Shown here: positions 15,884 through 19,791 of the stretch, in pieces
Layout of the letters: each line of letters begins with the position of its first letter
How positions within the stretch are numbered: position 1 is the stretch's first letter
From: Gammaproteobacteria bacterium
GTDB taxonomy: Bacteria; Pseudomonadota; Gammaproteobacteria; Arenicellales; Arenicellaceae
Assembly: GCA_030426005.1 (NCBI GenBank)
Contig: JAUHZM010000019.1
Span: 1-19,791, forward strand
Direction of reading: 5' to 3'
DNA length: 19,791 nt
Notes under the pieces: model-generated
Told to the model about the DNA's origin: nothing
The model's input: only the letters and a program-made list of their open reading frames with translations
Databases searched by the model: none
Made by a program: the position numbers and the translations under genes

Positions 15884-15889
15884 CTCCTT
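15884..15889 (-). promoter_or_regulatory. Strong ribosome binding site deciding the PPC-like start
   Basis: AAGGAG on the minus strand, seven bases before the ATG at 15876. It rules against the upstream in-frame ATG at 15897. It is the clearest Shine-Dalgarno in the window. Confidence 0.75.
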
Positions 15890-15897
15890 TCAAACAT

Positions 15898-16156
15898 GGG
15901 TTTAGGAGTGTGTATCTTTGGCTACCTATTGTGGAATTGTAAATCCCTCAAATAGATGATTAGCATGCTGCAAGCTCATCAGCGTATTTGACGCAGCGAC
16001 CGACTCGGGAAGCAATTCTGCGAAAATGATGCATAAGTTTTTGAGTGAACGTATGCGTGTGCCTTGACCAGGACGCACTGATTCGATGGCGGTGGTCCAG
16101 GTTTTATGCCGTAGGTGCTATCTGGCGAGGTGCAAAATTGATTCGATAACCCTGTC
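15898..16156. other. Intergenic stretch without a recognised gene
   Basis: About 260 bases between the PPC-like gene and the end of the HAD gene. It should hold the PPC promoter (TTTACA and TTGAGG on the minus strand are possible -35 elements, without a matching -10) and the end of the HAD transcript. TGATTCGAT occurs at 16079 and 16139. I see no convincing terminator, RNA or small gene. Confidence 0.5.
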
Positions 16157-16900
16157 TCAATTCGGTTCAGTTGAATCAATCAGATTGACGATTTCTGCTA
16201 AGGCGCCGATGGTATGGTGTGGTGATTCCGGTATGTCGTCGAATGCCGTTGCCAACCTGGATTGCTCCGGGTCGTAAAACACGCCTTGCATACCGGCGCG
16301 GATAGCGCCTGCCACGTCGTTCAGCGCATGGTCGCCGATCTGCCAAGCCTCGTGTGGCGCGACGCCAGCTCGTGTTAGCGCAAGTTCGAAAACGGGGGCA
16401 AAGGGTTTGTGAGCCCGAGCTTCAGCGCTAATGGTTACGTGATCGACCTCGGACTCCAGTCCCAGCTGATGGATCTTTCCGCGTTGTACATGCTCCATGC
16501 CATTGGTGATGATGCCTGTGATAAAGCCGCGTTCGCGTAAGGCGGTTAAAGTGTCGAGCGCATCATGATGGAGCGTCACATTACTGCTGCTTAGTTCCAG
16601 AAAACGATCAAACATAGCGTGCGCAATTTGGTCGGTGTTGCCTTTGTGTCCTGCAGCTTGTAGACACGCGGCGAAGCAAGCAATGAACTGGGATTCCGGT
16701 GAGTGCGCCGTGTCGAACATAGTCGACCACAGTGTGCTGGCATTGTTGCGCAGGGCCGTAAAAAACGCCGTTCTCGCTGTTTCATCGTGCTCGTGAATAA
16801 CATCACCGTATACTGTCTGGAACAGGATAGGCACGGGCATCTTGTTGGCAATCAGGGTTTCGTCCAGGTCAAAAAAAATAGCGCGAGGTACTTGCAACAT
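16157..16900 (-). CDS. HAD-superfamily hydrolase (YjjG-like phosphatase)
   Basis: Cytoplasmic phosphatase of 247 residues with all four HAD motifs. Motif I is FFDLDETL (nucleophile D11, acid D13), motif II IITNG (T132), motif III K165 in AHKP, and motif IV GDHALNDVAGA (D190, D195). A helical cap fills residues 20-105, the C1 type seen in YjjG nucleotidases, phosphoglycolate phosphatases and haloacid dehalogenases. Substrate is therefore a small phosphate ester, perhaps a pyrimidine nucleotide, but this cannot be decided. It lies 35 bases downstream of the metallo-hydrolase on the same strand, so probably in one operon. No Shine-Dalgarno is visible before the ATG. Confidence 0.88.
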   Translation of the reverse strand: MLQVPRAIFFDLDETLIANKMPVPILFQTVYGDVIHEHDETARTAFFTALRNNASTLWSTMFDTAHSPESQFIACFAACLQAAGHKGNTDQIAHAMFDRFLELSSSNVTLHHDALDTLTALRERGFITGIITNGMEHVQRGKIHQLGLESEVDHVTISAEARAHKPFAPVFELALTRAGVAPHEAWQIGDHALNDVAGAIRAGMQGVFYDPEQSRLATAFDDIPESPHHTIGALAEIVNLIDSTEPN

Positions 16901-16935
16901 AATCTAACTAATACTGAATTCGGTTATTGGCTAGC

Positions 16936-17856
16936 TTACTGGTGAGGTGGATTTTTTAGTTCAACGTTGCCAGTGGCTTCTTCCCATGCGCGGCGTAATA
17001 CGAACTTTCGATTTAGACCGATGGGAATGCCTGCCATGGTGATGGGTTCGTAACCGGCGTCGGCGCTCAGTGGGGAGTCGGCCAACATTTTTTCCAGACT
17101 CTCATTGTTTTCTGCTGCGGTTTTGCCGAGCGTTGCGAGTTCGGCCATAAACCGCTGGAAGTCGCGTAAACCTTGTTGATCCGTGGTTGCACCGTGCCCC
17201 GGAATAATAATTTCCGCATTGAGGGCCAGAGCGTTGTCTAAGGTGGCTGGCCAGGCTTGTACTGAGCCACCTGCTTCCAAATCAATATTCGGGTAGTGTC
17301 GATTAAAGAATAGGTCTCCGAGTGCGAGCGCGTTGTCTTCCTCGAACCAGACAATTAAGTCGCCATCAGTGTGTCCGCGTCCTGGGTGAATGACGGTGAC
17401 GGTTTTGTTGCCTAATTGAAATTGTTTGCGGTCGGAGAAAGTGTCGTTGGGCAGTAACAACGCGGCGTCACCTTCCCAGAAGTCAGTATCCAGAACTTTT
17501 AGGTGCGACAGAGTACGCTCTGTAGCCACCACCGATGTGCCGGTATCAAAGCCGGGGTTACCGTGCGTATGGTCTAGGTGGTAATGGGTGTTAATCAGCA
17601 ACGCGACGGGTTGTCCTGTAAGCGCTTCCACTTTGGCACGAATCAGTCGACCTTGCATCGGGAACGTCATACTGTCGACCACAACTGCTCCCTGGTCTGT
17701 ACGCAGTACGGAAGTATTACCGCCAACACCTCGAATAATGTGTAAGTCATCTGTGATTTGTTCTACGTCGAGCTGACGAACCTGAATGATCAGGTACACG
17801 GCAAAAACTGCCACCACAACCACAAATAACAACAGCGCGCGTTGCCATATTTTCAT
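16936..17856 (-). CDS. Membrane-anchored metallo-beta-lactamase-fold hydrolase
   Basis: Zinc hydrolase of 306 residues. The N-terminus has one hydrophobic helix (ALLLFVVVVAVFAVYLII, 7-24) without a clear cleavage site, so the enzyme is probably tethered to the inner membrane facing the periplasm. All metal ligands are present: H91, H93, D95 and H96 in THYHLDHTHGN, H162 in GRGHTDGD, D181 in GDLFF, and H221 in PGHG. Family members include B-class beta-lactamases, lactonases, glyoxalase II-like thioesterases and quinoprotein-linked hydrolases. The sequence does not settle which; there is no reason to call it a resistance gene. It is followed by the HAD gene and stands divergent from the small protein-yciI unit. 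Confidence 0.88.
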   Translation of the reverse strand: MKIWQRALLLFVVVVAVFAVYLIIQVRQLDVEQITDDLHIIRGVGGNTSVLRTDQGAVVVDSMTFPMQGRLIRAKVEALTGQPVALLINTHYHLDHTHGNPGFDTGTSVVATERTLSHLKVLDTDFWEGDAALLLPNDTFSDRKQFQLGNKTVTVIHPGRGHTDGDLIVWFEEDNALALGDLFFNRHYPNIDLEAGGSVQAWPATLDNALALNAEIIIPGHGATTDQQGLRDFQRFMAELATLGKTAAENNESLEKMLADSPLSADAGYEPITMAGIPIGLNRKFVLRRAWEEATGNVELKNPPHQ

Positions 17857-17877
17857 GATATTCGACCCATGTAACTC

Positions 17878-17906
17878 TTGAGATAATGCTGGCCCGACAC
17901 TATAAA
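17878..17906 (+). promoter_or_regulatory. Strong sigma70-type promoter upstream of the small protein-yciI pair
   Basis: TTGAGA (17878-17883) and TATAAA (17901-17906) are exactly 17 bases apart, each matching five of six consensus positions. This is the best promoter in the window. Start is predicted near 17913, leaving a leader of about 200 bases before the ATG at 18113. Confidence 0.7.
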
Positions 17907-18031
17907 CTAAAACACGAAGCGACTGATGAAATCTGAGGCAGACAATCTGTGTATGGGGCTTAAATGTGGCGCGTCCAACTTGCGAAGAAGCGTCACCACG
18001 TGCATTGTGCTACTATGTAGGTCCAGCAGTA

Positions 18032-18070
18032 CGCAGGTTAAGACCCGCAGTAAGATCGCAGGTTAATAAC
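18032..18070 (+). repeat. Three CGCAG-type repeats in the leader before the small protein gene
   Basis: CGCAGGTTAAGAC (18032-18044), CGCAGTAAGAT (18046-18056) and CGCAGGTTAATAAC (18057-18070) follow almost end to end; the middle copy lacks two bases. They lie in the predicted 5' leader, 43-81 bases before the start codon. They could be a protein binding site on DNA or RNA, or a slippage duplication. Confidence 0.55.
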
Positions 18071-18112
18071 AACTCTGAACCAGATCAGTACAGAGAAACT
18101 AACGAGAGAATT

Positions 18113-18358
18113 ATGTCAGAACCCAGAATTGAACTTGTACAATTGGCAAATGGCGACATCGCGCTGCGTCGTTCGGATAATCCGGACGAGCCGTTGGTAA
18201 CCATTACCATCTCGGATCAAGTGCAGGACCTGTTGCCGATGGATAAAATCGATATCGCACAGTCCATGGTCGAGGCAGGTATCGAGCGTTATCGCGACAT
18301 TCAGTTGGAGCGCGTCGAGCAGCAAGAAATTGCGGTTGCGACAGGCATGTTGCACTAG
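18113..18358 (+). CDS. Small conserved protein of unknown function, upstream of yciI
   Basis: Cytoplasmic protein of 81 residues without signal peptide or membrane helix. The ATG at 18113 follows GAGAG; a longer reading from 17966 would run through the repeated leader and gives an unlikely Arg/Pro-rich start, so I reject it. The sequence begins with a beta-rich half (IELVQLANGDIALRRSD, PLVTITIS) and ends with an acidic helix (DIAQSMVEAGIERYRDIQLERVEQQ) and a short tail GMLH. It resembles, by memory only, small uncharacterised gammaproteobacterial proteins with a GDIxLRR core. The yciI start lies two bases after its stop, so the two are translationally linked. Confidence 0.75.
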   Translation: MSEPRIELVQLANGDIALRRSDNPDEPLVTITISDQVQDLLPMDKIDIAQSMVEAGIERYRDIQLERVEQQEIAVATGMLH

Positions 18359-18360
18359 CT

Positions 18361-18660
18361 GTGTGGTACGCAATTATTAGTGAGGATGTGGCAAACAGCT
18401 TGCCACTCCGCAAAATTCATCGCCCTGCGCACCTGGCACGTCTTGAGGCGCTGGCAGCCGCCGGCCGCTTGTTGATCGCAGGACCCCATCCGGCAATCGA
18501 CTCCACCGAACCTGGTGATGCGGGTTTCAGCGGGAGTTTGGTAGTGGCTGATTTTGACGGTCTCGCGGCCGCTGAACAATGGGCCTCGGAAGACCCCTAT
18601 AAGCTCAATGGCATCTACGCTAAAGTGACAGTAAAACCCTACCTCAAAGTCTTACCCTGA
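18361..18660 (+). CDS. yciI: YciI family protein
   Basis: Small cytoplasmic protein of 99 residues with the dimeric alpha-beta barrel (ferredoxin-like) fold of the YciI family. It matches E. coli YciI along its length: RPAHLARLEALAAAGRLLIAG, PHPAIDSTEPGDAGFSGS, then WASEDPY and VKPYLKVLP. The conserved His24 and Asp47 line the putative active site. The biochemical role of YciI is not established; relatives act as dehydrochlorinases or dioxygenase-like enzymes. The start is GTG, two bases after the stop of the preceding small gene, so translation is probably coupled. E. coli yciI lies near yciB (ispZ-like septation gene); that neighbour is absent here. Confidence 0.92.
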   Translation: MWYAIISEDVANSLPLRKIHRPAHLARLEALAAAGRLLIAGPHPAIDSTEPGDAGFSGSLVVADFDGLAAAEQWASEDPYKLNGIYAKVTVKPYLKVLP

Positions 18661-18714
18661 TAGGTATTCGGGCTTCCCATCACCTGGAACAAGCGCACCT
18701 TCTCATCTTTTCAA

Positions 18715-19791
18715 TTATTGTGTAACTGTTGGCACGTCTTCGTTGTCGTGCTCATCAGTGGACTTGCTTTGCTCCTGAAATTGCAGTTCTGACAGTCGTT
18801 TGTACAGAGGCGAGGCTTTGAGTAGCTCGTCGTGGGTCCCTTGTGCGATCACAGCGCCATCCTGCATTACTGCGATTTGATCCGCGTTGCGGATAGTTGC
18901 CAGACGGTGAGCAATGATGATGGTGGTTCGTCCCTGCATCAAATTCTCTAGCGCCTGTTGCACGCGAAACTCGCTCTCGGCATCCAAAGCCGAGGTGGCC
19001 TCATCCAGTAATAAAATGCGCGGATCTTTGAGAATAGCGCGCGCAATGGCGATGCGTTGTTTTTGGCCGCCCGACAATCGAACGCCTTGTTCGCCCAAAA
19101 AGCTGTGATAGCCGTCTGGTAAACTGGTGATGAATTCATGCGCATTGGCGGCCTTGGCCGCGGCGATGACTGCCTCCTCGCTGGCGTCGGGATTGCCGTA
19201 CCGAATATTATGGAACACGTCGCCGCTAAACAAACTCGGCGTTTGCGCCACAATCGCCAGTTGTTGTCGTAAGTCTTGCGGCGAGAACGCTCTTAAGTCG
19301 GTGCCGCCAAGCAGAATTTGACCGGCGCTGGGATCGTAGAATCGTTGCAGTAGCTCGAATACCGTGGATTTGCCGGCCCCGGATGGGCCAACTAAGGCCA
19401 GCGATTTACCTTCTGGAATGGTCAGATTAAGTTGCTTGAGCGCCGGCTGCTCGGGTCGTGACGGATACGCGAACTCCACGCCATCAAATTGCAGTTCAGC
19501 AGCAAGTGGTCCAGCAGGGGAGGCCTGGGCTGGAGATTGAATCAAACTCTCGATGCCCAGTAGTTCAAATAATCGCTCTGCGGCACCGACTGCGCGCTGT
19601 ACGTCGCCGATTACTTCTGAGATGGTGGCCACCGATCCGGCGACGATGATCGCGTAGAACACAAACGCACCGAGCTCGCCAGCGGTCATGACGCCACTGA
19701 TGACGTCGTTTCCACCGACCCAAAGCATTGCTGATACGGCGCTGAAGATCAGCGAGATGACGACCGCAATCAGTAATGCGCGTTGTCGGAT
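18715..19791 (-). CDS. MsbA/BmrA-type ABC exporter, C-terminal part (5' partial)
   Basis: Half-transporter of ABC subfamily B with fused membrane and ATPase domains, running off the right edge. The frame is open to base 19791, and an internal ATG at 19726-19728 is not a real start. What remains is the last membrane helices (ALLIAVVISLIFSAVSAML; GELGAFVFYAIIVAGSVATI) and the whole nucleotide-binding domain. That domain shows Walker A GPSGAGKST, Q-loop VAQTPSLFSGDV, signature LSGGQKQR, Walker B ILLLDEATSALD and H-loop IIAHRLATIRNAD. The tail (QFQEQSKSTDEHDNEDVPTVTQ-like, acidic) is not conserved. Such homodimers export lipids or drugs from the inner membrane. It is convergent with yciI; the 54-base gap shows no clear terminator. 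Confidence 0.95.
   Translation of the reverse strand: MRQRALLIAVVISLIFSAVSAMLWVGGNDVISGVMTAGELGAFVFYAIIVAGSVATISEVIGDVQRAVGAAERLFELLGIESLIQSPAQASPAGPLAAELQFDGVEFAYPSRPEQPALKQLNLTIPEGKSLALVGPSGAGKSTVFELLQRFYDPSAGQILLGGTDLRAFSPQDLRQQLAIVAQTPSLFSGDVFHNIRYGNPDASEEAVIAAAKAANAHEFITSLPDGYHSFLGEQGVRLSGGQKQRIAIARAILKDPRILLLDEATSALDAESEFRVQQALENLMQGRTTIIIAHRLATIRNADQIAVMQDGAVIAQGTHDELLKASPLYKRLSELQFQEQSKSTDEHDNEDVPTVTQ

Noticed and set aside
16079..16147. TGATTCGAT repeated exactly 60 bases apart
   Set aside because: Only nine bases, no flanking similarity, no third copy; chance is sufficient.
17966..18112. N-terminal extension of the small protein from a GTG at 17966
   Set aside because: It would cover the repeated leader with an Arg/Pro-rich segment. 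The ATG at 18113 has a better ribosome site and begins the conserved-looking part.
1..19791. CRISPR array, tRNA, rRNA, prophage, IS element or toxin-antitoxin pair
   Set aside because: I looked on both strands and saw no spaced repeats, transposase motifs, tRNA-like folds or paired small toxin genes.

Overview
The window is ordinary chromosomal DNA from a Gram-negative bacterium, most likely a marine-type gammaproteobacterium. The evidence is the many Sec signal peptides and periplasmic enzymes, a TonB-type C-terminal domain, a close match to the E. coli YciI protein, membrane-bound LytTR and AraC regulators, and moderate GC content. An Arenicella-like lineage is only a guess from gene content. 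I see no phage, IS element, CRISPR array, rRNA or tRNA. There are 16 protein genes on both strands, and no stretch over 300 bases without a gene.

Left part (1-6300): the 3' end of an Ntn-hydrolase of the penicillin/AHL acylase family (+), then a GT4 glycosyltransferase (+). It meets, tail to tail, a CFA-synthase-family methyltransferase (-) that closely resembles plant coclaurine N-methyltransferases. Divergent from this is the most unusual gene here: a secreted zinc phospholipase C/P1-nuclease domain fused in frame to a cyclophilin-type domain. A strong hairpin terminator (6272-6301) closes the block.

Middle part (6323-9719, -): a tightly coupled three-gene operon. A secreted TAP-type alpha/beta hydrolase comes first, then a NatA-like ABC ATPase and a NatB-like ABC-2 permease, joined by ATGA and TAATG overlaps.

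Regulatory part (9893-15290): a 7-TM AraC-type regulator (-) stands back to back with a membrane LytTR regulator (+), with recognisable promoter elements and an inverted repeat around one -10 box. The LytTR gene runs directly into a periplasmic TPR protein with a TonB-like C-terminus. That gene converges on an acyltransferase-3 membrane protein (-), which is divergent from a second membrane LytTR regulator (+). These look like three one-component membrane sensors with their likely targets; this reading is inference.

Right part (15331-19791): a small secreted cysteine-rich PPC-like protein (-), a membrane-anchored metallo-beta-lactamase-fold hydrolase followed by a HAD phosphatase (- operon), a well-formed sigma70-type promoter with a ~200-nt leader carrying CGCAG repeats ahead of a small conserved protein and yciI (+), and the C-terminal half of an MsbA/BmrA-type ABC exporter (-) running off the right edge. 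Several genes lack a Shine-Dalgarno sequence, and two have a -10-like hexamer placed so that the mRNA may be leaderless.
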